Part shown: in pieces, positions 52,334 through 60,787 of the stretch
Position numbering within the stretch: position 1 is the first letter of the stretch
Layout: every line of letters begins with the position of its first letter
Assembly: GCA_964646615.1 (NCBI GenBank)
Contig: CAZYEV010000027.1
Span: forward strand, 62,001 to 126,000
Direction of reading: 5' to 3'
Length of the DNA: 64,000 bases
Origin: M3007 sp964646615
Lineage (GTDB): Bacteria; Bacteroidota; Bacteroidia; Chitinophagales; Saprospiraceae
Program-made: the position numbers and the translations under genes
Notes under the pieces: generated by a model
Databases searched by the model: none
What the model was told of the DNA's origin: nothing
Seen by the model: only the letters and a program-made list of their open reading frames with translations

Positions 52334-52936
52334 ATGGACGCCCTTTTGCTCGGAGGTCTGGCCCTCAGCTTCTTTCATGCCCTCATACCCAGCCACTGGC
52401 TGCCCGTCGTCGCCATTGGACGCCAAAATCACTGGACGGGGCGACAAACGCTGTGGGTTACCTTTCTCATAGGCCTGTTTCACGTGCTAAGCACCGTGCT
52501 CATCGGCCTGCTGCTGGCGTTCGTGGGCGGGTGGATGTCGCATCGAGTGGAAGCCTTCACCCACTGGATGGCGCCCGCTTTACTCGCGGTTTTGGGGGTA
52601 TTCTACCTCTACCAGCACCACCGCCACCACCACTTCCACCTGCATGCGCAACAGACGCGCTGGGGAGTCGTCGGCACGCTGGCCGCTGCTATGTTCTTTT
52701 CTCCGTGCTTAGAGATTGAGGGTTATTTTCTGGCCGCCGGCCGGTACGGCTGGGCCTTTGTAGGCCTGCTTGCCCTTCTTTACGCCGTCGTTACCATTGC
52801 CGGCATGCTCATCTGGGTGTGGCTGGCCCTTCACGGCCTGAAACGCTTGGACTGGCACGCCTGGGAGCACAACGCTGGCCTCATCACTGGCCTGACCCTC
52901 ATCGCATCCGGCATCGCTCTGCTCTTTTTAGAATAA
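52334..52936 (+). CDS. Polytopic membrane protein with histidine-rich loop
   Basis: A 200-residue protein with about five to six hydrophobic helices. The loop around residues 96-109 reads YQHHRHHHFHLHAQQ, a probable metal-binding stretch. Other features are ALSFFHALIPSHWLPVV at the N-terminus (H-x-x-x-P-S-H-W) and FFSPCLEIEGYFLAAG. The H-x-L-I-P-S-H-W start recalls nickel/cobalt (NicO, HoxN) or UreH-like transporters, but I cannot assign the family. The start at 52334 follows a CACCTTTG box at 52291-52298. Confidence 0.75.
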   Translation: MDALLLGGLALSFFHALIPSHWLPVVAIGRQNHWTGRQTLWVTFLIGLFHVLSTVLIGLLLAFVGGWMSHRVEAFTHWMAPALLAVLGVFYLYQHHRHHHFHLHAQQTRWGVVGTLAAAMFFSPCLEIEGYFLAAGRYGWAFVGLLALLYAVVTIAGMLIWVWLALHGLKRLDWHAWEHNAGLITGLTLIASGIALLFLE

Positions 52937-52950
52937 GCCGCTCCTGGCCC

Positions 52951-53334
52951 TCATTTCTCATTGGTCAAGGCTTGCCTTTGCGCGCGGCTGAGGGTGCGCA
53001 CCACTTGCTCGTAGGAGTGGTCTATCAGCGCGTACAACAAGGTGTCGCCGATGCTGCCCTCGAAGTCCACCGTATTCCAGTGCTTCTTGTTCATGTGCCA
53101 GCCCGGTTGCACCTCGTCGTAGCGCTCGCGCAATTCCAGCGCGTAATCCGGCTCGCATTTCAGGTTGACGCTCAGGCGTTCGGCCTGGAGGTCAGTGATG
53201 GCAAAAATTTTTCCCGCTACTCGGAAGCAAAGTGTCGTTTCATCAAAAGGGAAATCCTCCGAGGCACCCGGTTTGCTCAGGCAGTAGGTGCGAAATTGTT
53301 CGATGTTCATAAACAGGGCGGGGTGAGTGGCCAT
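52951..53334 (-). CDS. MmcQ/YjbR family DNA-binding-like protein
   Basis: A 127-residue protein with the MmcQ/YjbR signature: NIEQFRTYCLSKPGASEDFPFDETTLCFRVAGKIFAIT, LNLKC-type SVNLKCEPDYALELRERYDEVQPGWHMNKKHWNTV, and LIDHSYEQVVRTLSRAQ. The fold resembles type IV secretion DNA-binding proteins; biochemical role unproven. ATG 53334 abuts the stop of the upstream gene (TAGATG), which suggests coupling, but the family usually starts at MNIEQ (53310), so either start is possible. Confidence 0.88.
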   Translation of the reverse strand: MATHPALFMNIEQFRTYCLSKPGASEDFPFDETTLCFRVAGKIFAITDLQAERLSVNLKCEPDYALELRERYDEVQPGWHMNKKHWNTVDFEGSIGDTLLYALIDHSYEQVVRTLSRAQRQALTNEK

Positions 53335-53811
53335 CTATTTTCGGGTATCCTGAAGCGCCTGGCGCATCTTCTCCACATCTTCTTCTAAAGCGCTAATGTG
53401 CGGATTTTCAGGCAGATAAATGATGCGCACCGGGTCGCCGGGGTTAACGCTCAGCCAGAGGTCTCCTGTTACGCTGGGTGTGTGTCGAAACGTTTGCCCG
53501 TCAGCAGTGGTGTAGCGATACGTCAGCCGGTAGCGCTTTCCGCCGCGCGTGGAGCGAAGAGCCTTTTTATCCTCTACATACGCGGTGCCCGCCACACCCT
53601 CCAGCGCCAGACGCCGCATTTGAAGGCCGCGCTGCGCCAGGTGCCAGAGGTTGTAGCCCACCAACCCCATTAAAACCACCCCGAACAGAATAGCACCCCA
53701 CTGACGGGCCGAAAAGCCTACGACTAAGCTGGTGACAATCACCAAAAGCAGCAACAGGAGCACGACGCCTGTTAAAGCCACAGCAACGGTGTTGGACATG
53801 GTACGTTTCAT
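53335..53811 (-). CDS. Small membrane protein with DUF3592-like domain
   Basis: A 158-residue protein with two N-terminal transmembrane helices (VALTGVVLLLLLLVIVTSLVVG and WGAILFGVVLMGLVGYNLW) and a soluble beta-rich domain (GTAYVEDKKALRSTRGGKRYRLTYRYTTADGQTFRHTP, NPGDPVRIIYLPENPH), resembling DUF3592. It ends in a short coiled coil (EEDVEKMRQALQDTR). The start is the ATG at 53811 or 53799; longer upstream frames overlap the divergent gene region. It is followed immediately by the MmcQ gene, so the two are an operon. Confidence 0.72.
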   Translation of the reverse strand: MKRTMSNTVAVALTGVVLLLLLLVIVTSLVVGFSARQWGAILFGVVLMGLVGYNLWHLAQRGLQMRRLALEGVAGTAYVEDKKALRSTRGGKRYRLTYRYTTADGQTFRHTPSVTGDLWLSVNPGDPVRIIYLPENPHISALEEDVEKMRQALQDTRK

Positions 53812-53954
53812 TCCGAAGAGATACAGGTGAATAACCGCGGTGAAAACGAAACCCGGCGTCGAAGTTCCGTCAAAAGCCCTGATTTTTGGGCAAAATTTGC
53901 GCCCGGTCAGAAGCGTTGCAACAGCAAAAGACCGCACAACTGCCACGTCCACTT

Positions 53955-54437
53955 ATGTTTATGATAAAAAAAATCGCTGCTCGCGCAGGACTCGCTCTGC
54001 TGTGTAGCCTTGGCGCCTGGAGCGCTTCCGCTCAAATGGAGCGCACGGTCTATCAAATCTTCGCCGTGGACTCCATCGAAACCGTCGTGATTGACATGGT
54101 GAACTTCATTTACCCGGAGGTGCACCTGTGGGCCGGCACCAGCATCCTCACCGAAGTGCACGTACAGGTGTGGGATGCCTCGCCCGAGCGCGTAGATACG
54201 CTCATCAGCCACGGGCGCTACGCCTTCGAGACGGAGCGCCAGGGCAACACCCTGCGTATCTATTCCAAAACCCGACGTCGCGAACCCATTTACATGTTTC
54301 GCCAGGGGCAAAAGAAGGCATGTCTGGAGCAAACCGTCATCAAAGTCTTTGTCCCTGATTTTTACGAAATCAACCCCGCCGAATGGCGCCCCGACCAGGT
54401 GGACAAACCCAAAATCCTGCGGCGAAAGACGCCATAA
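53955..54437 (+). CDS. Exported hypothetical protein
   Basis: A 160-residue protein with a signal peptide (IKKIAARAGLALLCSLGAWSASAQ) and a beta-rich mature part (VYQIFAVDSIETVVIDMVNFIYPEVHLWAGTS, HVQVWDASPERVDTLISHGRYAFETERQGNTLRIYSKT) that loosely resembles DUF4097-type putative adhesin folds. I do not assign a family. The start is ATG 53955 or 53961. It is followed after 66 nt by the COG2509 gene, possibly in one transcript. Confidence 0.65.
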   Translation: MFMIKKIAARAGLALLCSLGAWSASAQMERTVYQIFAVDSIETVVIDMVNFIYPEVHLWAGTSILTEVHVQVWDASPERVDTLISHGRYAFETERQGNTLRIYSKTRRREPIYMFRQGQKKACLEQTVIKVFVPDFYEINPAEWRPDQVDKPKILRRKTP

Positions 54438-54503
54438 TACCCCTGCTTCAGCCCTTTGGCCCGCCCATTCTTTTTTCCGATAAAAACGGAACACACCCAT
54501 CAC

Positions 54504-56093
54504 ATGGCTACCATCACAGAAATTCCGCTTCCGCCCGAAGCGCGCCACGACGCCGGGCAACTGCGGCAAAAGGCCGCCGAAGCGCTGGGCTGTCGGCCCG
54601 AACACATTGAGCACGTAGAGGTGCTGCGTGCGTCGCTGGATGCGCGCGGGCGCGCGCCCGTGTATCGCCTGCGCGTAGAGGTCTATCGGGCGGGCGAGCG
54701 CTTTACCCCGGAGCCAGCCGTGCTCGCCGGCATTCGCCCCCTGAGCGCTGCGGCGCCCACCGTGCTCATTATCGGCGCCGGCCCGGCGGGCTACTTTGCC
54801 GCCATAGAGCTCCTCGAGCGCGGCATTCGGCCCATCGTGCTCGACCGCGGCAAGGACGCCCGCGCGCGGCGGCGCGACCTGCGGGCCATTCAACAGTTTG
54901 GCGTGGTCAATCCGCATTCCAACTATTGCTTTGGCGAGGGCGGCGCGGGCACGTACTCCGACGGCAAGCTCTACACCCGCTCAGTGAAGCGCGGCGACTG
55001 GCGCAAAGTACTGCGCCTGCTGGTCGAACACGGCGCCAAGAGCGATATCCTCGTCGAAGCGCATCCACACATCGGCTCTAACAAGCTGCCGGGCGTGGTG
55101 CAAAACCTGCGCGCCACCATCGAGCGCTACGGCGGCGAGGTGCACTTTGGCCAATGGATGACCGACCTGCTGCTCCGCGACGGGCGGGCCGCGGGTGTCG
55201 TTACGCAAGAAATCACCGATACGGGCCTGGGCGTCACCCGCGAATGGCTGGCCGACGCCGTCGTGCTGACCACCGGCCATTCGGCGCGCGATGTGTACCG
55301 GCTGCTCCACGCGCGCGGCCTGCGCATCGAGGCCAAACCCTTTGCCTTAGGCGTGCGCGTAGAGCACCCTCAGGCGTTGGTGGATGCTGTACAGTACCAC
55401 CGCCCCGAACGCGGCGAGCATCTGCCGGCGGCCAGCTATAGCCTGACGTGCCAGGTGCGCGAGCGCGGTGTGTTCTCTTTCTGCATGTGCCCGGGCGGTC
55501 TTATCGTGCCGGCGGCTACCGCTCCGGGCGAAATCGTTACCAACGGCATGAGCATGAGCCGCCGCGACTCGCCCTTTGCCAACTCGGGCGTCGTAACCGC
55601 CGTAGAGCACGCCGACACGAAGCCCTGGCACCACCACGGCGTCTTTGCCCACATGGCCTTCCAGGCCGAAGTCGAGCGCCGCATGTTCGAAGCCGGCGAC
55701 GGCAGTCAGCGCGCCCCAGCCCTGCGCCTGACCGACTTTGTGGCCGGGCGCCTCTCTGCCGACCTGCCCGCGTCGTCGTACATCCCCGGCCTGTTCGCAG
55801 CGCCCCTGTACGAGCTATTGCCTCCCTTCATTTACCAGCGCCTGCGCGAAGGGCTCAAGCAATTTGGCCGCCTTTTCCGCGGCTATCTGACCGCCGAAGC
55901 CGTTGTGGTAGCCACCGAAAGCCGCACCAGCGCGCCCATCCGCATCCCGCGCGATGCACAGACGCTGATGCACCCTGACGCTACCTTCCTTTACCCCTGC
56001 GGCGAAGGAGCCGGGTACGCCGGTGGTATCCTCTCGGCCGCCATGGATGGCCAACGAGTGGCACAGGCCATCGCCGCCATACTCAAGGGCTAA
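54504..56093 (+). CDS. FAD-dependent dehydrogenase, COG2509-like
   Basis: A 529-residue flavoprotein. An N-terminal ~70-residue domain (PPEARHDAGQLRQKAAEALG...) precedes the FAD-binding GxGxxG region TVLIIGAGPAGYFAAIELLERGIRPIVLDRG. Family-specific motifs follow: VVNPHSNYCFGEGGAGTYSDGKLYTRS, VVLTTGHSARDVYRLLHARG, SFCMCPGGLIVPAAT and a C-terminal YPCGEGAGYAGGILSAAMDG. This matches the uncharacterised FAD-dependent dehydrogenase group COG2509, for which no substrate is established. Cytosolic. The stop overlaps the convergent NUDIX gene by 4 nt. Confidence 0.9.
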   Translation: MATITEIPLPPEARHDAGQLRQKAAEALGCRPEHIEHVEVLRASLDARGRAPVYRLRVEVYRAGERFTPEPAVLAGIRPLSAAAPTVLIIGAGPAGYFAAIELLERGIRPIVLDRGKDARARRRDLRAIQQFGVVNPHSNYCFGEGGAGTYSDGKLYTRSVKRGDWRKVLRLLVEHGAKSDILVEAHPHIGSNKLPGVVQNLRATIERYGGEVHFGQWMTDLLLRDGRAAGVVTQEITDTGLGVTREWLADAVVLTTGHSARDVYRLLHARGLRIEAKPFALGVRVEHPQALVDAVQYHRPERGEHLPAASYSLTCQVRERGVFSFCMCPGGLIVPAATAPGEIVTNGMSMSRRDSPFANSGVVTAVEHADTKPWHHHGVFAHMAFQAEVERRMFEAGDGSQRAPALRLTDFVAGRLSADLPASSYIPGLFAAPLYELLPPFIYQRLREGLKQFGRLFRGYLTAEAVVVATESRTSAPIRIPRDAQTLMHPDATFLYPCGEGAGYAGGILSAAMDGQRVAQAIAAILKG

Positions 56094-56515
56094 AGACGCC
56101 CGGCCAGCAGGCGCTCGTGCAGTGTTGTGGGGTACAACACTACCTCCTGGCGCAGTAGCCTCGGTATTGGCATCCATACGCCCGTGCGCAGGTTCCCATT
56201 TTCGGTGATGACCACCTTGTCGTCGGCAAACAGCCGCTCGCCCACCAGCCTGGCCCGAAAGAGAAACACAATCTCGTGGTGTTGCCGCTCGCCGTATCGG
56301 AACAGGTTTTCAAAAATCTCAAGCAGCTGCACGTCTTCCAGTTCGGTGTCGAGTTCTTCGCGCATCTCGCGGCGCACGGCCTCTTCGGCGCGCTCGCCGT
56401 GCTCGATGCCCCCGCCGGGTGGGCGGTAATAGGCATACTGCTCGAATTCGTGCCAGAATTCTTGCAGTAAAAGGCGGTCGTTGTGCTGGAGCAGGCAAAG
56501 GGCAACGGCGCGCAT
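56090..56515 (-). CDS. NUDIX hydrolase
   Basis: A 141-residue single-domain NUDIX protein. The Nudix box G-x5-E-x7-R-E-x2-E-E is seen as GGIEHGERAEEAVRREMREEL. It hydrolyses a nucleoside diphosphate linked to another group, using Mg2+; the substrate is not predictable from sequence. The start MRAVALCLLQHNDRLLLQEF is the expected family opening. TTTGC sits 5 nt upstream of the ATG, another short-leader candidate. Confidence 0.92.
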   Translation of the reverse strand: MRAVALCLLQHNDRLLLQEFWHEFEQYAYYRPPGGGIEHGERAEEAVRREMREELDTELEDVQLLEIFENLFRYGERQHHEIVFLFRARLVGERLFADDKVVITENGNLRTGVWMPIPRLLRQEVVLYPTTLHERLLAGRL

Positions 56516-56620
56516 GGGGCAAAGGGTGTGACTTAGAAAGTGAAAAATGAGGCGGAGTGTCTGTGGCTTTGCTATCGGTTTTGGCCGTTTAAAACCAAAG
56601 GGATAGCGTTGAAGTTCGCA

Positions 56621-57511
56621 TCAAGGGCGCAACAGACGATAGTTTCGGTATTCGCCGGGTCTCCAGCCGGTGTGTTGTTCTATCCAGCGGGAGAGGCGGT
56701 CTTTCCACGACCACCGGGCGCGGGTGGGGTCGGCATCGAAGTGCCAGTTGAGTGCCCGGATGCGCGGCTGCATGACGGCCGGGTGAGTGCCTTCGAAGCG
56801 CTCCAGTGGCTCCGTTCCGTCGTAGGTATAGACGAGAGCATCGCCGGCGCGCTGCTGCGCCACAGCATCGGGGTGCCACCAGCGGTGGAAATGGCGCTGC
56901 TTGCGCTGTTGGGCATCGGGCGGTTTCACCCAGCCGTAGTGGTAAATCCAGGCGTCGAGCAGGCGCACGCGCAGCTTGCGACCGTCGAGGCGGAAGCCTT
57001 GCGCGTCGCCCCAGGAGCGGATGCGCCGGTCGTTGCGCACGATGCGTACCTCGCGCCGATACCAGCGGCGGCTGGCGCCGATGTAGTCGTAGGAGCCATA
57101 AAAGTGGCGGTACCGAAACAGCAGCCCCTCCGTCTGTGGGTCGTGCCACCAGCGTTGCATGGCCGCACGAATGGCGGGCAAGTCATCTTCATGCACACAT
57201 TCATCGGCCTGGATGTAGAAACACCAGTCGTATTCGGGCGGTATGGCATCGAACGCCTTGTTGGTCTCTTCGGCCAGCACGCGCCCGCCGGTGCGCAGGG
57301 TTTCGTCCCAAATGGTCTCCACGATGTGCAGGCGCGGGTCGTCCAGGCTGCGCACTAAGTCGAGGGTCGCATCCTCCGAGCGCCCAACGGCCACGACGAA
57401 ATGGTCGCACACGGGCAGGATGGAGCGAATAGCCTCCAGCACGGGGTAATCGTACAGCAAAGCATTGCGCACAAAAGTGAAACCAGCGACGCGGGGCGTT
57501 TCGTTCGTCAT
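56621..57511 (-). CDS. Family 2-like glycosyltransferase
   Basis: A 296-residue glycosyltransferase: RVAGFTFVRNALLYDYPVLEAIRSILPVCDHFVVAVG, followed by EETNKAFDAIPPEYDWCFYIQADECVHEDDLPAIRA (D-E-C-V-H metal site region), and a long C-terminal part rich in Trp and His (KQRHFHRWWHPDA). The class adds a sugar to an acceptor in the cytosol; the acceptor is unknown. The ATG at 57511 is used; a TTTGCACCCG sequence abuts it. A C-terminal extension beyond the catalytic core (HTGWRPGEYRNYRLLRP) is present. Confidence 0.83.
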   Translation of the reverse strand: MTNETPRVAGFTFVRNALLYDYPVLEAIRSILPVCDHFVVAVGRSEDATLDLVRSLDDPRLHIVETIWDETLRTGGRVLAEETNKAFDAIPPEYDWCFYIQADECVHEDDLPAIRAAMQRWWHDPQTEGLLFRYRHFYGSYDYIGASRRWYRREVRIVRNDRRIRSWGDAQGFRLDGRKLRVRLLDAWIYHYGWVKPPDAQQRKQRHFHRWWHPDAVAQQRAGDALVYTYDGTEPLERFEGTHPAVMQPRIRALNWHFDADPTRARWSWKDRLSRWIEQHTGWRPGEYRNYRLLRP

Positions 57512-57720
57512 CGGGTGCAAAGAACGCAAAGCCCTGTGCAAGTCTATACAGTAGGCGGCAGGAATTTCCATGGGCAGCAGCGCTATTCAACCTATCTTGC
57601 GCACCAGTTTTGCTCACCTGATGGTGAGCTTTTAGCGACCTTTACTCACAGATTAAGCATTGAGCTTTGCAAACCATCGGGCCACGCGCTTCGTTTCTTC
57701 GCAAAAACATTCTTATCGCT

Positions 57721-58638
57721 ATGAACACACTTCGACCATTCTGTGCGCGCCTTGCAGCGCTTGTATGGCTCCTCTTCGGCAGCGCCGTTGCCCTGCTTGC
57801 CCAAAACGACGACCTGCTGTCGTTGCTGGAAGAAGAGGCTGAGGTAGAGTACACCACAGCCAGTTTTAAAACGACTCGCGTCGTCAACGGCCATTCCATC
57901 GAAAACACCGGCGCCGGCGTGCTGGATTTTAAAATCTCGCACCGCTTTTCGCCCATCAACCAGGGCCTGTACGACATCTTCGGCCTCGACGGCGCCACCA
58001 TCCGTATCGGGCTGGATTACGGCATCTCCGACCGCCTGATGATAGGGCTGGGGCGTAGCAGCAAAGAGAAAATCTACGATGGTTTTGTGAAGTACAAAAT
58101 CCTGCGCCAGTCCACTGGCAAGCGCAACATGCCCGTAAGCCTGTCGGCCCTGGCTGATGCACAAATTAAAACGGTGCGCTTTTCGGACCCTGACCGGACG
58201 AACTACTTCTCGTCGCGGCTGTACTACACGTTTCAGGTGCTGCTGGCGCGCAAGTTCAACGACTACCTGACGCTGCAGCTGATGCCCACGCTGGTGCACC
58301 GCAACTTAGTGGAGACACGCGCCGAAAAGAACGATGTGTATTCGCTGGGGGTGGCGGGCCGCATCCGGCTGGCGCGCCGCGTTACGCTCAACGCCGAGTA
58401 CTACTATGTGTTGCCCAATCAGCTGGCCTCGCAGTACGTCAATGTGTTATCCATCGGCTTCGACGTCGAAACGGGCGGGCACGTGTTTCAGCTGCATTTC
58501 ACCAACTCGGCAGACATGACGTACAAGGGCTTCATCACGGAGACGACCGACCGGTGGTTTGGCAGCCCCAGCGGTATCCGCTTTGGGTTCAACATTTCGC
58601 GCGTATTCACGGTGGTCAAGCCGCCGGAGTTTCGTTGA
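57721..58638 (+). CDS. DUF5777-like beta-barrel protein
   Basis: A 305-residue exported protein with signal peptide (RLAALVWLLFGSAVALLAQ). The mature protein is rich in alternating amphipathic strands (ILDFKISHRFSPINQGLYDIFGLDGATIRIGLDYGISDRLMIGLGRSSKEKIYDGFVKYKIL) and ends in an aromatic/aliphatic strand (GIRFGFNISRVFTVVKPPEF), as in outer-membrane barrels and DUF5777 proteins of Bacteroidota. Function unknown. It ends 6 nt before the convergent LD-carboxypeptidase gene. Confidence 0.8.
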   Translation: MNTLRPFCARLAALVWLLFGSAVALLAQNDDLLSLLEEEAEVEYTTASFKTTRVVNGHSIENTGAGVLDFKISHRFSPINQGLYDIFGLDGATIRIGLDYGISDRLMIGLGRSSKEKIYDGFVKYKILRQSTGKRNMPVSLSALADAQIKTVRFSDPDRTNYFSSRLYYTFQVLLARKFNDYLTLQLMPTLVHRNLVETRAEKNDVYSLGVAGRIRLARRVTLNAEYYYVLPNQLASQYVNVLSIGFDVETGGHVFQLHFTNSADMTYKGFITETTDRWFGSPSGIRFGFNISRVFTVVKPPEFR

Positions 58639-58644
58639 GTGCGC

Positions 58645-59667
58645 TCAGCGACAGGCGGGCTCTAAGAGCGCGAGTGTAATGGCATCGGCGTCTAATTCGG
58701 CACGGATGCCGTAGGGGAGCGTGGCCTGGTTGTTCATGTGGCCAAACGGCAGGCCATAGGCGATGGGCATGTCCAGCTTGCTCAGGCATAGGCGTAGCGT
58801 TTCGGCTAAGGAAAATGAGAAGTCGTCGTTTTTGGGCGCACAGTCTATGAACGTACCCAGTGCGATGCCGGCGGCTTTGCGCAGGTCAGTGGTCTGGAGC
58901 AGTTGCGTCAGCATGCGGTCAATGCGGTAGGGCTGCTCGCCGACGTCTTCGATGAAAGCGATTTTGCCCTGGAAGGAGGGCTGGAAAGGCGTGCCGACGA
59001 GGGCGGCCAGCAGCGTGAGGTTGCCGCCAACGAGGGGGCCGCTGGCTTTGCCGGGTCGTATGGTCATGGGCGCCGGATCGGTAGCCACAGGCGAAGCGCT
59101 CAAGGTGTACGGCACCTGCGGGTCGGTGAGGACGGCCTGCAGGTGCTGCAGCGTGTCAGGCGGCAGCTCTGCCGAGGCGCCAGGGGCGTGAAAGGTGATG
59201 AGACCGGTGCGCTGTCCGATGGCTAAATGCAGAGCCGTGATGTCGCTGTACCCGATGAAAGGCTTGGGATGGCGGGCAATAAGACGAAAATCCACGCGCG
59301 GCAGCAGGCGCGTGGCGCCATAGCCGCCTCGTGCGCACCAGATGGCGTCCACCTCCGGGTCGGCAAAGGCCCGGTGCAGGTCCTGAAGCCGCTCCGCATC
59401 GTCGCCAGCCAGGTAGCCTGTGCGGCGGCGCAAAGCGTCACCTTCGCGGACGCGATAGCCCAACTCGGCCAGATTGCTCAAGGCCTTCTGCAGCCGCTCA
59501 TCCGAAAGCGGCCCTGCGGGCGCTATGAGCGCCACCGTAGCCCCCGGCCGCAAACGGGCTGGCCGATGATGCGGGCGCTTCGGCGACGATGCCCAACCAC
59601 GAACACCCGCCAGCCAGAAGCCGGCAGCACCTAAAAGCATTTTCTCCATGAAATAACGGCGTGTCAT
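58645..59667 (-). CDS. LD-carboxypeptidase (S66 family), exported
   Basis: A 340-residue peptidase. The N-terminus TRRYFMEKMLLGAAGFWLAG resembles a twin-arginine signal peptide. Catalytic features are the Ser in GYSDITALH, a Glu in the EDVGEQPYRIDRM region and the His in PFGHMNNQ, plus CARGGYGATRLLPRVD and VGGNLTLLAALVGTPFQP. S66 enzymes cleave the terminal D-Ala from murein tetrapeptides during peptidoglycan recycling, usually in the cytosol; an exported form is less usual. ATG 59667 is chosen because the longer open frame upstream carries non-family sequence. Confidence 0.88.
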   Translation of the reverse strand: MTRRYFMEKMLLGAAGFWLAGVRGWASSPKRPHHRPARLRPGATVALIAPAGPLSDERLQKALSNLAELGYRVREGDALRRRTGYLAGDDAERLQDLHRAFADPEVDAIWCARGGYGATRLLPRVDFRLIARHPKPFIGYSDITALHLAIGQRTGLITFHAPGASAELPPDTLQHLQAVLTDPQVPYTLSASPVATDPAPMTIRPGKASGPLVGGNLTLLAALVGTPFQPSFQGKIAFIEDVGEQPYRIDRMLTQLLQTTDLRKAAGIALGTFIDCAPKNDDFSFSLAETLRLCLSKLDMPIAYGLPFGHMNNQATLPYGIRAELDADAITLALLEPACR

Positions 59668-59824
59668 GACGAGACCCTCCTCATCGCAGCATTGGCAAAA
59701 ACTATGTTGCGGCAAATATGCGGCGACGAAAAAAAAGGCCATAAAAACGGCGCAGGGTCTGTAAGGGCAATTGCATGTAAAGAGGGTTAGCCCCGGCAAG
59801 TCAACTTTGCCCTGCTCTTTCGAC

Positions 59825-59885
59825 TTTTGGGCCACGAATACACAAATGGGTTTTTGCCACAAAGAGGCACGAATCTTCCTTTTTT
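59825..59885. repeat. Degenerate cacgaa/cacaaag-type intergenic repeat
   Basis: GGCCACGAATACACAAATGG followed by GCCACAAAGAGGCACGAAT lies in the gap between the LD-carboxypeptidase and prmC genes. It is similar in wording to the sequence near 15280-15325. Likely a decayed dispersed element. Confidence 0.35.
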
Positions 59886-60757
59886 CAGGCAACTTCAGGT
59901 GTGGTTGGGCGGCTTTCGCCCCACACCATTCGCTCGGCTCCGCTGAGGTCTTGCTGCAGGGCGACGTTGGAAAAGCCCATTTCCCGGAGCAAAAGGGCGA
60001 CTTGCCGGGCATTGAATTCGTTGCATTCAAAGAACAGCCCTCCGCCAGGTGCGAGCCTTTGCTGCGCAAAATGCGCGATGGCGCGGTAGAAGAGCAAGGG
60101 GTCGTCGCCCTCGACGAAAAGGGCTTCGTGTGGTTCATGGGCCAGTACGTGTTCGGGCATGAGGTGCTGCTCCTGGCGTTGCACGTAGGGCGGGTTACTC
60201 AAGATGAGATCGAAAGCGGGCCAATGAGCGGGTACCGTTTCGGGTTGCAGGATGTCGGCCTCGATGAAGGTGTACTCGCTTTCGCCCAGCAGGGCGTGGG
60301 CATTTTCGAGGGCTATGGCTAAAGCCTGGGGGCTTTTTTCGATGCCAAACAGGCGCGCATCGGGCCGGCGGCGTTTGAGGGTGATGCCGATACAGCCGCT
60401 GCCTAAGCCGATGTCGAGCACGGCGGGCTGGCCCTGGGGGCGGGCATTGAGCCAGCGCAGGGCTAAGGCGACGAGTTCCTCTGTCTCCTGCCGCGGGATG
60501 AGCACGCCAGGGCTGACGCGGAATTTTAACCCCCAAAAATCGGCCTGGCCCAGCACGTACTGCACCGGTTCGCCGGCGAGCAAGCGTTCGCGGATGGGGG
60601 TCAGGAGGCGCTCTTCTGCCGCCGAAAGGGCCGTGGGCGGTGTGCGGTAGCCAAGCGCATCGGCGAAGACAATGCGAGCGATGCTGTGGGCTTCGCCCGG
60701 GCCGTAGCGCGGCGTAAGGTCGCGAATGAAGCGCTCGAAAGCATTGGTGGGTTCCAT
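59885..60757 (-). CDS. prmC: Release factor glutamine methyltransferase PrmC/HemK
   Basis: A 290-residue methyltransferase. The N-terminal helical domain (NAFERFIRDLTPRYGPGEAHSIARIVFADALG) is followed by GEPVQYVLGQADFWGLKFRVSPGVLIPRQETEELV, the SAM-binding AVLDIGLGSGCIGITLKRRRPDA and the catalytic LSNPPYV. It methylates the GGQ glutamine of release factors RF1/RF2. It starts 30 nt after the ABC exporter gene on the same strand and is likely co-transcribed with it. Confidence 0.96.
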   Translation of the reverse strand: MEPTNAFERFIRDLTPRYGPGEAHSIARIVFADALGYRTPPTALSAAEERLLTPIRERLLAGEPVQYVLGQADFWGLKFRVSPGVLIPRQETEELVALALRWLNARPQGQPAVLDIGLGSGCIGITLKRRRPDARLFGIEKSPQALAIALENAHALLGESEYTFIEADILQPETVPAHWPAFDLILSNPPYVQRQEQHLMPEHVLAHEPHEALFVEGDDPLLFYRAIAHFAQQRLAPGGGLFFECNEFNARQVALLLREMGFSNVALQQDLSGAERMVWGESRPTTPEVA

Positions 60758-60787
60758 TCCGGAGGGCTGCTGCGCACACCGCGAGGG

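Noticed and set aside
59668..60138. N-terminal extension of the LD-carboxypeptidase open frame
   Set aside because: The extra 157 codons read through the repeat-containing gap and into prmC sequence; the protein family begins at the ATG at 59667.
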